From NCBI RefSeq assembly GCF_002564045.1, contig NZ_PDJK01000002.1:3472001-3536000 (forward strand): a stretch of DNA of 64,000 nucleotides, in the 5' to 3' direction. Below, one piece after another: positions 40,763-48,760 of this stretch. Below the pieces are notes generated by a model. It did not search any database, was not told the origin of the DNA, and worked only from the letters and a program-made list of their open reading frames with translations. Every line of letters starts with the position of its first letter. Positions within the stretch are counted from its first letter, which is position 1. The position numbers and the translations under genes were made by a program. The stretch is from Amycolatopsis sulphurea (GTDB lineage Bacteria > Actinomycetota > Actinomycetes > Mycobacteriales > Pseudonocardiaceae).

Positions 40763-41553
40763 TCGGCGCGCACGCGGCTCCGGCAGTGCTGTTCGTGCCC
40801 GCGATCCGGGCGGTGCTGGCACCCGCGCTGTCCGGCCGTGGCGATCCGGGGCACGTGGCGCTCACCTTCGACGACGGCCCGAATCCGCAGTCCACGCCGA
40901 AGTTTCTCCAGGTGCTCGCGGACCTCGACGTCCGGGCGACGTTCTTCATGCTCGGCAGCGAGCTGGCCCGGTCACCATGCCTGGGACGGGAAATCGCCGC
41001 AGCCGGCCACGAGATCGCGGTGCACGGCTGGGCGCACCGGTGCTTTCTCCGCCTCCACTCCGCGGTGCTGCACGACGAGCTGGCCCGGACGGTGGATCTG
41101 ATTCAGCAGGTGACCGGCACCCGGCCACGCTGGCTGCGCGCGCCGTACGGGGTGTTCAGCGCCGGCTCGCTGGTCTCCGCGCGGAAACTGGGGCTCCAGC
41201 CAATTCTGTGGACCACGTGGGGTTTCGACTGGACACGCCGGGCCACGGCACGCTCGGTCGTGCACACGGTCTGCCGGAAGCTCGACGGCGGCGGCACGAT
41301 CCTGCTGCACGATTCCGATGTCGCGGCCGCACCCGGGGCGTGGCGGTCAGCTCTCGGCGCACTCCCGGTCCTGGTGTCCGAGTGCCGTGCTCGTGGTCTG
41401 GAGCTGGGTCCCTTGGCTGGGCACGGCCTTGGCGACACAGGCGGCCTGCGCGGTCTCGATCCCGGAGTGCAGATCGGTCGCCGCGTCGAGGGTGCTGGTC
41501 GCCGACCAGGCGCAGGCGCCGAGCACCACGGCGACCGCGATGGTGCCCAGTGA
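40759..41553 (+). CDS. polysaccharide deacetylase (CE4)
   Basis: The 264-residue protein contains the NodB motifs: LTFDDGPNP (metal-binding Asp pair), HGWAHRCF (metal-binding histidines), RAPYG, and ILLHDSD near the end of the domain. An N-terminal hydrophobic stretch (APAVLFVPAIRAVLAPAL) may anchor it. It should remove N-acetyl groups from an envelope polysaccharide or glycolipid, perhaps the product of the upstream glycosyltransferase. The last ~50 residues are Gly/Arg-rich and antisense to the end of the M56 gene (207-base convergent overlap), so the original stop was probably lost. Confidence 0.85.
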   Translation: MIGAHAAPAVLFVPAIRAVLAPALSGRGDPGHVALTFDDGPNPQSTPKFLQVLADLDVRATFFMLGSELARSPCLGREIAAAGHEIAVHGWAHRCFLRLHSAVLHDELARTVDLIQQVTGTRPRWLRAPYGVFSAGSLVSARKLGLQPILWTTWGFDWTRRATARSVVHTVCRKLDGGGTILLHDSDVAAAPGAWRSALGALPVLVSECRARGLELGPLAGHGLGDTGGLRGLDPGVQIGRRVEGAGRRPGAGAEHHGDRDGAQ

Positions 41554-42354
41554 GCGTCGCCGAGAGCCCGGTTCCGGTGTGGTCAGCAGGGCACGCACGC
41601 GTTGCGGGACCGGACCACCGGTCGCGGCAAGGGCGGGCGACGGCCGGCGAACTCCGGCCAGGGCAGCCTTCGCCACCGCGGTCGCGACGAGCTTGCGATC
41701 GCCGACGTGTTCGGCGGCGGCCTCGTCCGCCCAGCGTTCCAGCGCGAACCGGGCCGCCGAACCGAGCGGGCGCAACAGGGGATTGAGCGCTGTCGCGATG
41801 GTGACGGCGCCGGCGAAAAGGTGGTGACGCAAGCGCAGGTGCGCGCGTTCGTGGGCTAGCAGCGCGCACCTCTCACCCGGCGCCAGCGCCGCGAGCATGC
41901 CGCTGGACACGGCGATCCGGCCGCCACCGCCGGGCACCGCGAAGGCCACCGGCTCCGCACCGGGCAGCAGCACCACGCCTGCCTCGCGCGTATGCGTGTT
42001 CAGCTCGGCGTGCACTTCCCGGTGCCAGCGCCGGTAGCGGACCGCAGTGCGCAGAAATGCGGCCACGACACCGCTCAAGATCACCGCGGAACCGGTCGCC
42101 AGCGGCAGGCCGACCTCGTCCGCGCCGTGGAAGGCGACCGCGGAGAAGTCGCCCAGCCGGCCGATCACGGGCAGCTGCGCGAGCCCGGCCGCGGCGAGCA
42201 CGGCCAGCGTCAGCGTGCTGCCCGCCGCGAGCACCAGCGCACAGCTGGTGAGCAGCCAGCTGCCGAGCCGCGGGGACAGCCGGGGCGCGACCCAGCGTGC
42301 CACCGGCCAGGAGGCCAGCGGTAGCAGTAGCGGTACCAGCAGGTCCGGCCCCAC
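41347..42354 (-). CDS. M56 family (BlaR1-like) membrane metallopeptidase
   Basis: The 335-residue protein has N-terminal membrane helices (ASWPVARWVAP region; LLTSCALVLAAGSTLTLAVL; TGSAVILSGVVAAFL), then the zinc motif LLAHERAHLR (HExxH) with a downstream glutamate in LERWADEAAAEHVGDRK. M56 peptidases such as BlaR1 cleave the partner repressor BlaI. No penicillin-binding sensor domain is attached, so its signal is unknown. It follows blaI by three bases in one operon. The 3' end overlaps the deacetylase gene. Confidence 0.85.
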   Translation of the reverse strand: MGPDLLVPLLLPLASWPVARWVAPRLSPRLGSWLLTSCALVLAAGSTLTLAVLAAAGLAQLPVIGRLGDFSAVAFHGADEVGLPLATGSAVILSGVVAAFLRTAVRYRRWHREVHAELNTHTREAGVVLLPGAEPVAFAVPGGGGRIAVSSGMLAALAPGERCALLAHERAHLRLRHHLFAGAVTIATALNPLLRPLGSAARFALERWADEAAAEHVGDRKLVATAVAKAALAGVRRPSPALAATGGPVPQRVRALLTTPEPGSRRRSLGTIAVAVVLGACAWSATSTLDAATDLHSGIETAQAACVAKAVPSQGTQLQTTSTALGHQDRECAES

Positions 42355-42357
42355 GTT

Positions 42358-42735
42358 TCAGCCGCCGTTCTCGGCCAGCAAATCGCGCAGTACCCGCTCG
42401 TCGGAAGCGGAAAGATGGGACACGAAGCGCGCGAGCACGCTCGGCCGATCCGCTTCGCTGTCGAGCACCTTGGTCATCCGGCGCGCGGCCAGGCCCGGCT
42501 CGTCATCCGCCGCGCGATAGGTGAACGAGCGGCCCTGCTTCTCCCGGGTCGCGACGCCTTTCTCGTACAGCCGCGAAAGAATGGTGACCACCGTGGTGTA
42601 GGCCAGCCCGCCGCCAAGCCGCTCCTGCACGCCGGCCGCCGACACCGGCTCGGCGGACTCCCACAGCACCGCCAGCACTTCGGCTTCCAGCTCGCCGGGT
42701 GCCCGCCGGGTGCCGCCGTCCTGTTCCTTCCGCAT
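42358..42735 (-). CDS. blaI: BlaI/MecI/CopY family transcriptional repressor
   Basis: The 125-residue protein has the BlaI winged helix (RRAPGELEAEVLAVLWESAE, GGLAYTTVVTILSRLYEKGV) and a C-terminal dimerisation helix bundle (VLARFVSHLSASDERVLRDL). It probably represses its own operon and the neighbouring dedA and glycosyltransferase promoters, which carry TACTACA-type dyads, and is inactivated by the downstream M56 peptidase. Confidence 0.9.
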   Translation of the reverse strand: MRKEQDGGTRRAPGELEAEVLAVLWESAEPVSAAGVQERLGGGLAYTTVVTILSRLYEKGVATREKQGRSFTYRAADDEPGLAARRMTKVLDSEADRPSVLARFVSHLSASDERVLRDLLAENGG

Positions 42736-42743
42736 GCTTCCAA

Positions 42744-42812
42744 ATCTACACGGTTGTCGTAGCCGGGTGAATATCTACTACACTTGCGTAGAATTTCTAC
42801 TGACATGTAGTT
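42744..42812. promoter_or_regulatory. three BlaI-type operators between blaI and dedA
   Basis: Three dyads of the TACTACA-N4-TGTAGTA type fill the divergent promoter: ATCTACACGGTTGTCGTA (42744-42761), TACTACACTTGCGTAGAA (42776-42793) and TTCTACTGACATGTAGTT (42795-42812). All keep the 4-base spacer. They explain autorepression of blaI and co-control of the DedA/PAP2 operon. Confidence 0.7.
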
Positions 42813-42826
42813 GACGGAGGTGGGGA

Positions 42827-43438
42827 ATGGGCGGCCTGCTCGATCCGCAGTCGCTGCTGGCGACCTTCGGTCCGATCGGGGTGTTCGTGGTGCTGTTCGC
42901 CGAGACCGGGCTGCTCATCGGGTTCTTCCTGCCGGGGGACTCGCTGCTGTTCACCGCGGGGGTGCTGGCCGCGTCCGGCAAGGTGCACCTGTCGCTGCTC
43001 GCGGTGATCGCGTGCGCGGCCGCGGGTGCGCTGCTCGGCGCGCAGACCGGGTTCGTACTCGGCAAACGGGGCGGCAGCGCACTGCTGGCCCGGGTGCGGA
43101 ACCGGCATCTGCACCAGGGCGTCACGCGTGGATCGGCGATGCTGACCCGATACGGACTGGGCAAGGCGGTGGTACTGGCTCGGTTCATCCCGGTGGTGCG
43201 CACCGTGCTGAACCCGTTGGCAGGGGTGGCCGGGATGCCGGCCGCGCGGTTCGCGTTGTGGCAGGTGCTCGGCGGTCTCTTGTGGACAGCCGGGGTGCCG
43301 TTGGCCGGTTACGCGCTGGGTTCGTCAGTGCCGAACATCGATACGTACCTGCTGCCGATCATCGCCGTCGTGGTGCTGGTCTCACTCAGCCCCCTGGTGC
43401 TGGAGATCGTCCGCGCGCGCGGGAGCCGGGTCCGATGA
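42827..43438 (+). CDS. DedA family membrane protein
   Basis: The 203-residue protein has four to five membrane helices with the DedA signatures FFLPGDSLLFTAGVLAASG and a basic motif near RYGLGKAVVLARFIPVVRTV, followed by NPLAGVAGMPAARFALWQVL. DedA proteins flip or transport phospholipid carriers such as undecaprenyl phosphate or phosphatidylethanolamine. GGAGG precedes ATG 42827. The stop overlaps the next gene (ATGA), and the BlaI-type operators lie just upstream. Confidence 0.88.
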   Translation: MGGLLDPQSLLATFGPIGVFVVLFAETGLLIGFFLPGDSLLFTAGVLAASGKVHLSLLAVIACAAAGALLGAQTGFVLGKRGGSALLARVRNRHLHQGVTRGSAMLTRYGLGKAVVLARFIPVVRTVLNPLAGVAGMPAARFALWQVLGGLLWTAGVPLAGYALGSSVPNIDTYLLPIIAVVVLVSLSPLVLEIVRARGSRVR

Positions 43439-43998
43439 TCGACGCCGGGATCTACCGAAACGTAACGGATTTCGCCTGGGCGCAGCATTGGCTCTCCGGG
43501 CTGGGGATCGCGGTCGCCGAGTACGGGGTTTTCCTCGTGGTACCGGTGATTCTCGCGTTGTTGTGGCGAGCCCGGCATCATGGCGCGGACATGCTGGCCG
43601 TCGCGGTGTGGGTGCCGTTGTCGATGGCGTTGGCGTTCGTGGCCGACACGGCGCTCAAGTCGCTGTTCGCTGAGGTGCGGCCATGCCGGGTCGTCGCCGG
43701 GGTGCACACTCTGCTGCCGTGCGATCCGCCGGCGGATTACGCGTTTCCCAGCAACCACACGGTGCTCGTGGCCGCTTTTGCGGCGGCGATGTTCCTGGTC
43801 AACCGGCGCTGGGGTAGGTGGGCGGCTGTCTTCGCCGTGGTGATCGGGATTTCGCGGGTGTACGTGGGCGCGCACTATCCGCACGACGTGCTGGCCGGTC
43901 TCGTGGTCGGTGGCGTGATCGGCCTGCTTGGGACGTTCGCCCGCGCCCCGCTGGCGAAGTTGCTGGAACGGACGGTGCCCGCCCTCGTTCGTGGTTAG
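43435..43998 (+). CDS. PAP2 family phosphatase
   Basis: The 187-residue membrane protein contains the PAP2 motifs KSLFAEVRPCR (motif 1), PSNHT (motif 2) and SRVYVGAHYPHDVL (motif 3, with the nucleophilic His). It probably dephosphorylates a lipid pyrophosphate or phosphatidic acid-like lipid. ATGA overlap with dedA indicates joint translation; a lipid-carrier recycling pair is a reasonable inference. Confidence 0.88.
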   Translation: MIDAGIYRNVTDFAWAQHWLSGLGIAVAEYGVFLVVPVILALLWRARHHGADMLAVAVWVPLSMALAFVADTALKSLFAEVRPCRVVAGVHTLLPCDPPADYAFPSNHTVLVAAFAAAMFLVNRRWGRWAAVFAVVIGISRVYVGAHYPHDVLAGLVVGGVIGLLGTFARAPLAKLLERTVPALVRG

Positions 43999-44027
43999 GC
44001 CGCCCCGGGGAGAAGAGAGGCGGCGAC

Positions 44028-44479
44028 CTGACCGGCGCACTGGTCACCGGGGCCTCGCGCGGGATCGGGCGGGCGATCGCGGAGCGGCTGGCCGCGGACG
44101 GGCGGCCGGTCGCGGTGAACTACCGCACCGACGAGGATTCCGCACGAGCCGTGGTGGACAAGATCCGCGCGGACGGTGGGCGGGCCAGGGCCTCGGCAAA
44201 GTTGGCCGAGGGGCCCGTGATCAGCAGAGAGAGCCGTGGCTGCCCGACCGGTTTCGGGTCCGTGAAGGGGCCCTTCACGGACTCAGAGTCCGTGAAGGGC
44301 CCCTTCGCAGCCCTCCGCAGCTGCGCAGGGCCCTCCACACCGACTTTGCCGACACCCTGGTGGGCGGGCGGTCGCACTGCGTGCCGACGTCACCGACGAC
44401 GACGAGCTGCGCGGGCTTTTCGATTGCCGCACGCTGGGTCACCGGCCAGGCTCTGCGCGCGGGTGGCGGCCAGTTCTGA
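44028..44479 (+). pseudogene. short-chain dehydrogenase/reductase interrupted by a CAGGG element
   Basis: The frame begins LTGALVTGASRGIGRAIAER with the NAD(P) motif TGASRGIG and continues ADGRPVAVNYRTDEDSARAV, DKIRADGGRA. At that point a 174-bp element with a 10-bp duplication is inserted. After it the protein resumes VALRADVTDDDELRGLFD; the catalytic Ser-Tyr-Lys region is then deleted, and an SDR-like C-terminus ARWVTGQALRAGGGQF appears in another frame before TGA 44479. The first codon is CTG where GTG would be expected, another sign of decay. Insertion, internal deletion and lost start make it a clear pseudogene. Confidence 0.85.
44186..44359. mobile_element. CAGGG-ended miniature element, copy 3 (inside the SDR gene)
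   Basis: The 174-bp element starts CAGGGCCTCGGCAAAGTTGG and ends CCGACTTTGCCGACACCCTG. It is flanked by the exact 10-bp duplication GTGGGCGGGC (44176-44185 and 44360-44369). Removing the element and one duplication restores GGTGGGCGGGCGGTCGCACT, encoding GGRAVAL in the SDR frame. The nested palindrome is at 44262-44308. It is shorter than the 49263 copy because the internal ATCAG...CACC segment is deleted. Confidence 0.9.
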
Positions 44480-44576
44480 CCTTCGGCGCAGCGGGCGCTC
44501 CGGCATCCGGTGTGACATCCGCCAAGATTTTCTTGGACGACCGTCAAGGCTCCCTTCGCAGGTTAGACTTCCGGAC

Positions 44577-45191
44577 GTGACCGTGGCGAAGGAGCGTATT
44601 TCCCGCCGCGCCGTGGACAAGTTCGCCCTGCGGCGGGAACAGCTGGCCGAGTCCGCCCTGCAAGCGCTGGCGGAGCTGGGCTACGCCCGCACGAGCCTGC
44701 GGGAGATCGCGCAGAAGTCCGATTTCTCGCACGGGGTGCTGCACTACTACTTCGAGGACAAGGTCGAGCTGCTCACCTACGCGGTGCGCAAGTTCGAAGA
44801 GACCTGCGTGACCCGCTACGACGACGTGGTGGCCGAGGCCGGCTCGGCCGAGGAGCTCAAGCGCGGCTTCGGCGCGGCCATGGCCGGCACGCTGCGTTCG
44901 GACTCGGCGATGCACCGGCTGTGGTACGACCTGCGCAACCAGAGCCTGTTCGAGGAGTCGTTCCGCGCCGATGTGCTCGACATCGACGCGCAGCGCCAGG
45001 ACATGGTGTGGCGGGTGGTCCAGCGCTACGCCGAGTTCACCGGCGAGCCGCCACGGGTGTCCCCGGCGCTCGCGTACGCCGCCTTCGACGGCCTGTTCCA
45101 GCGCGCGCTGCTGCACCTTCTGGCCGGTCAGGACGAGGCCGCAGACGCGCTGGCAGCCGACGCCGAGGATCTGCTGACCCGGCTCGGCTGA
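44577..45191 (+). CDS. TetR/AcrR family transcriptional regulator
   Basis: The 204-residue protein has an N-terminal helix-turn-helix (LREIAQKSDFSHGVLHYYFE) preceded by RREQLAESALQALAELGYAR, and a C-terminal ligand domain of the BetI-like type (MHRLWYDLRNQSLFEESFRA). GTG 44577 starts it without a ribosome site; TAGACT lies 10 bases upstream, so a leaderless transcript is plausible. It is on the same strand as the DyP-encapsulin operon 90 bases downstream, but no operator is obvious. Confidence 0.82.
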   Translation: MTVAKERISRRAVDKFALRREQLAESALQALAELGYARTSLREIAQKSDFSHGVLHYYFEDKVELLTYAVRKFEETCVTRYDDVVAEAGSAEELKRGFGAAMAGTLRSDSAMHRLWYDLRNQSLFEESFRADVLDIDAQRQDMVWRVVQRYAEFTGEPPRVSPALAYAAFDGLFQRALLHLLAGQDEAADALAADAEDLLTRLG

Positions 45192-45282
45192 CGTCCCCCG
45201 CGCGAGTGGCGGCGAACGGTGCCGCCTGCCGTCCGCGGTTACGATGCCCGCGACGGCCGGTGCGGCAGGAGGTTGCGGACGC

Positions 45283-46305
45283 GTGAGTGCGGAGGCGGCG
45301 GAATCCCAAGGCGTGCTCGGCCCGCTCACCCGGGCGGCGGTCTTCCTCGTGGTCCGGGTGGACGCGGGGGCCGAGCAAATCGCGAAAGACCTGCTGGCGG
45401 ACCTGCCCGGACTGCAGCGCACGGTCGGCTTCCGTTCCCTGGATGGCGGATTGACCTGCGTCGCCGGAGTCTCCTCGGCGGCGTGGGACCGGATCTACGG
45501 CGTCCCGCGCCCGGCGGAACTCCACGAGCTGCCGGTGTTCGACGGTGACCGGCACACCAGCGTGACCACCCAGGCCGATCTGCTCTTCCACCTCCGGGCG
45601 GGCCGGATGGACCTGTGCTTCGAGCTGGAGACACTGATTATGGACCGCCTGCGCGGTGCGGTCACGGTCGTCGACGAGGTGTCCGGCTTCCGCTACTTCG
45701 ACGCACGTGACCTGCTCGGTTTCGTGGACGGCACGGAGAACCCGACCGGCGCGTCGGCCGCGCGGGCGGTGCTGGTCGACGACGACGGGCCGTTCGACGG
45801 CGGCAGCTACGTGGTGGTGCAGAAGTATCTGCACGACCTGGCCGCGTGGAACGCGCTGTCCACCGAAGAGCAGGAGCTGGTGATCGGCAGGCGCAAACTG
45901 TCCGATGTGGAGCTTCCGGACGCGGACAAGCCCGCCGACTCGCACCTCGCGCTCACCGTGATCGCCGACGAGGACGGCAACGAGCTGGCGATCCTGCGCG
46001 ACAACATGCCGTTCGGGCGGCCCGCGCACGACGAGTTCGGCACCTACTTCATCGGCTACGCCAAGAGCCCGTCGGTGATCGAGCGGATGCTGGAGAACAT
46101 GTTCGTCGGCTCGCCGCCGGGCAACCACGACCGCATCCTGGACTTCTCCACCCCGCGCACCGGTGCGCTGTTCTACGTCCCCACCGCGGATTTCCTGGAG
46201 GATCCGCCTGCGCCGCCCCAGCCGGTGCAGGACTCCCCGGACACCGCGACGGCAGACCCGTCGTCGCTGGGCATCGGCAGTCTGCGAAGGAGCGCTCGGT
46301 CATGA
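45283..46305 (+). CDS. dye-decolorizing (DyP-type) peroxidase, encapsulin cargo
   Basis: GTG 45283 is preceded by AGGAGG. The 340-residue protein has the DyP motif LGFVDGTENP with the catalytic Asp, the proximal haem His region SHLALTVI, and an Arg near DNMPFG. Its C-terminus is Pro-rich and ends SSLGIGSLRRSARS, which contains the SLGIGSL cargo-loading peptide that docks enzymes inside encapsulin shells. The stop overlaps the encapsulin ATG (ATGA). It likely oxidises substrates with hydrogen peroxide within the nanocompartment. Confidence 0.93.
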   Translation: MSAEAAESQGVLGPLTRAAVFLVVRVDAGAEQIAKDLLADLPGLQRTVGFRSLDGGLTCVAGVSSAAWDRIYGVPRPAELHELPVFDGDRHTSVTTQADLLFHLRAGRMDLCFELETLIMDRLRGAVTVVDEVSGFRYFDARDLLGFVDGTENPTGASAARAVLVDDDGPFDGGSYVVVQKYLHDLAAWNALSTEEQELVIGRRKLSDVELPDADKPADSHLALTVIADEDGNELAILRDNMPFGRPAHDEFGTYFIGYAKSPSVIERMLENMFVGSPPGNHDRILDFSTPRTGALFYVPTADFLEDPPAPPQPVQDSPDTATADPSSLGIGSLRRSARS

Positions 46306-47099
46306 ACAATCTGCATCGCGAACTCGCCCCGATCTCGGCCGCCGCCTGGGCGGATCTGGAGGAGGAGGCCACCCGCACGTTCCGGGAGTCGGCCGCGGCC
46401 CGGCGGGTGGTCGACGTGGTGGTGGCCGGGGACCCGGCGCTCGCCGCGATCGGCACCGGGCATCGGGAACCGGTGTCCGGCCCGGTCGCCGGGGTGTCCG
46501 CGAGCCTGCGCACCGCGCAGCGGATCGTCGAGCTGCGGGTGCCGTTCACGGTGTCCCGGGAGGCGGTCGACTCGGTGGAGCAGGGTGCCGAGGACGCGGA
46601 CTGGCAGCCGGTCAAGGACGCCGCGCAACAGATCGCGCACGTCGAGGACCGCATCGTCGTCGACGGCTTCGCCGAGGCGGGGATCAGCGGTATCCGGGCG
46701 GCTTCTTCGCTGGCTCCCGTCGCCCTGCCCGCGGAAGCCGGCGCCTATCCGAAAGCGATTGGCGACGCGCTCGCGAAGCTGCGTGACGCAGGGGTCGCCG
46801 GGCCGTACGCCGTGATGCTCAGTGACGAGGCGCACACTGCGGCCATCGAGGCCGCCGACTACGGCTACCCGGTGCTGGAGCACCTGCGGCAGATCGTGGA
46901 CGGGGACCTCGTGCGCACCGCCGCGATCGGGGGCGCCTGCGTGCTCTCCACCAGGGGCGGGGACTACGAACTCCACTTCGGACAGGACCTGTCCATCGGC
47001 TACACCGGCCACGATTCGTCCACTGTGGAGCTCTACTTCCAGGAAACGCTCACCTTCCTGGTCAACACCGCCGAGGCCGGGGTCGGGCTGACCGCCTGA
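46302..47099 (+). CDS. encapsulin shell protein (family 1)
   Basis: The 265-residue protein starts MNNLHRELAPISAAAWADLE, the conserved encapsulin N-terminus with the cargo-binding face. It has the HK97-like fold pattern: VPFTVSREAVDSVEQGAEDA (P-domain/E-loop region) and LVRTAAIGGACVLSTRGGDY in the A-domain. Sixty copies usually form a ~24 nm shell. It is translationally coupled to the DyP cargo gene. Length and start are standard for T=1 family 1 shells. Confidence 0.93.
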   Translation: MNNLHRELAPISAAAWADLEEEATRTFRESAAARRVVDVVVAGDPALAAIGTGHREPVSGPVAGVSASLRTAQRIVELRVPFTVSREAVDSVEQGAEDADWQPVKDAAQQIAHVEDRIVVDGFAEAGISGIRAASSLAPVALPAEAGAYPKAIGDALAKLRDAGVAGPYAVMLSDEAHTAAIEAADYGYPVLEHLRQIVDGDLVRTAAIGGACVLSTRGGDYELHFGQDLSIGYTGHDSSTVELYFQETLTFLVNTAEAGVGLTA

Positions 47100-47184
47100 G
47101 CCGCGACGCCCAGCGGCCGCCACGGCGCCGTCCGGCCGTGCCATGATCGGATCGGCGGGGGAGTACGGACAGCAGGGAGCGGGT

Positions 47185-48033
47185 ATGGCCGGCCGGGGCG
47201 CCGAAACGGAGCTCAACAGCGGGATCCTGCCCGGGAACGTGCGGGCGGACGACTGGGTGCTGTTCGTGCTCGCGCTGGGTTCGATCGGGCTGCTGGGCTA
47301 CACGCTGCTCGCCCCACCGCGGCCGCCCGAGGCCGCGAAGTGGATTTTCGTCGCGGATTGCGTGGTGTGCGGGATTTTCCTGCTGGAGCTGATCTGGCGG
47401 TGGCGCAAGAAGGGCTGGCGGCCCGCCTTCCTGGCCCGCACCTGGTACGAGGTGTTCGCGATGATCCCGGTCGCGCACCCGGCGTTCACCGTGCACCACC
47501 ACGTGCTCGCGGTGATCCTGCTGGTGGTGCGGCTGGCCCGGGCGGCCGACCGCGCGGTCGGTGAGCAATTCACCTTTCGGCTCGTGGACAAGCTTTCCGA
47601 GCCGATCGTGCAGGCGATCAAGAAACCGGTCACCATCGCCGTGCTCGACGAGGTGGTCAAGGTGCTCGAGACCGGGAACTACCCGGAGAACCTGGCGAAA
47701 TCCCTCAGCGAGAACAAGGATGAGCTGCGGGCCATCATCACCGAGAAGCTGGCCGCCGACCCGCAGCTGGGCAAGCTGCGCCGGTTGCCGTTCCACGACG
47801 AGATCGTGCGCACCGTCGTGGACACTTCGTTCCGGGTGCTCCTGGAAGTGCTGCTGGACCCGCGGATCGACGACTTCTTCTCCTCGGTCGTGCGGGACAA
47901 CCGGGAGCAGATCCGCCGGGCGGTCTCGCTGGGGCTGAACGAGGTGGCCGATTCCCCGGACGAACTGCTGCTGCGCACCCGTACCCAGCGCGCCGCGGCC
48001 ATGGAGTACGACAAGCGCCATCCGGCGGACTGA
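47185..48033 (+). CDS. ion-channel-like membrane protein with long cytosolic C-terminus
   Basis: The 282-residue protein has a small voltage-sensor-like membrane part (DDWVLFVLALGSIGLLGYTL, FVADCVVCGIFLLELIWRW, then a basic loop and VILLVVRLARAADRAVG). A ~150-residue charged helical C-terminus follows (IKKPVTIAVLDEVVKVLETG, EKLAADPQLGKLRRLP). The first part resembles S1-S4 modules of ion transport proteins, but the pore helices are not evident. ATG 47185 has GGGAG upstream; ATG 47143 is also possible. The function is unknown. Confidence 0.65.
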   Translation: MAGRGAETELNSGILPGNVRADDWVLFVLALGSIGLLGYTLLAPPRPPEAAKWIFVADCVVCGIFLLELIWRWRKKGWRPAFLARTWYEVFAMIPVAHPAFTVHHHVLAVILLVVRLARAADRAVGEQFTFRLVDKLSEPIVQAIKKPVTIAVLDEVVKVLETGNYPENLAKSLSENKDELRAIITEKLAADPQLGKLRRLPFHDEIVRTVVDTSFRVLLEVLLDPRIDDFFSSVVRDNREQIRRAVSLGLNEVADSPDELLLRTRTQRAAAMEYDKRHPAD

Positions 48034-48250
48034 ATGTTCCGATGTGGACAGTCGAGACCACGGTACGCCGTCGCGTGCTGACGCTGCGTGGCAATTCTCG
48101 GCGGTGAACCGGGAAAAACCGGCTGGAGTAGGCTTGCCCGCACTCGTTCCGTTGCTGCACAAGGGTTGTGTTCGCAGAAGTACGAGGTGTGCCGGGCGCT
48201 CGCCGGGCACACTGGTACGGGCCGGGAGCTTCAGTCGCGGGTTTGGAGTC

Positions 48251-48481
48251 GTGGGCGTGGTGGATAGCGGGCAGCAGACACAGCGGTGCCGTCGGCAGGA
48301 CTGCACGGAGCCGCCGTTGTGGCGGGGGTTGTGCTCGGTGCATTGGAACCGCTGGCAGAGCGGCGCCGACGCGCTGGAGCTGCCTGACGACGACGTGCCA
48401 CCGCCACCCGCCCGGGTCTGGTGGCCGCCGGCGCGTCCGCACGACGAACCACTGAGCAGCCGGGCCCGGCCCCGCTCCTGA
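48251..48481 (+). CDS. small zinc-ribbon-like protein
   Basis: A ~76-residue product starts near GTG 48251 (VGVVDSGQQTQRCRRQDCTE). It has a C-x4-C-x9-C-x2-H motif in CRRQDC...LCSVHWNRW, a pattern common in small actinobacterial and phage proteins and likely to bind zinc. The rest is Pro/Asp-rich. The upstream extension to 48044 in the same frame looks non-coding. The exact start is uncertain. Confidence 0.55.
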   Translation: MGVVDSGQQTQRCRRQDCTEPPLWRGLCSVHWNRWQSGADALELPDDDVPPPPARVWWPPARPHDEPLSSRARPRS

Positions 48482-48562
48482 ACGACCGGTCACCGCAGCG
48501 GTACCGGGTCACCAGCCGGTGACCCGGTGTGTCCGTGTGTCTGTGTTTCCGGGGTGCGCCGG

Positions 48563-48760
48563 CTACCCGGCGAGGATCCGCTGCAGCCGGGCGCGCGCCA
48601 TCCGGTACAGCAGCTCGCCGACCTCGTCCGGCACGATCCGGCCGTCGAGATCGGCCCGGGTCGCCCGGACCACCGCCTCGATCGCCGAAGCCGGCAGCCG
48701 GCCGGTGAACTCGCCGGTCAGCCATACAGAGACGTCGTCCGCCGGGGTGCGCACGTTCAT
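48563..48760 (-). CDS. three-helix bundle dimerisation domain protein
   Basis: The 65-residue protein (MNVRTPADDVSVWLTGEFTG, LPASAIEAVVRATRADLDGR, VGELLYRMARARLQRILAG) forms three predicted helices. It matches a family of small actinobacterial proteins with a three-helix bundle dimerisation domain, often present in several copies. It stands alone, and its role is unknown. Confidence 0.7.
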   Translation of the reverse strand: MNVRTPADDVSVWLTGEFTGRLPASAIEAVVRATRADLDGRIVPDEVGELLYRMARARLQRILAG

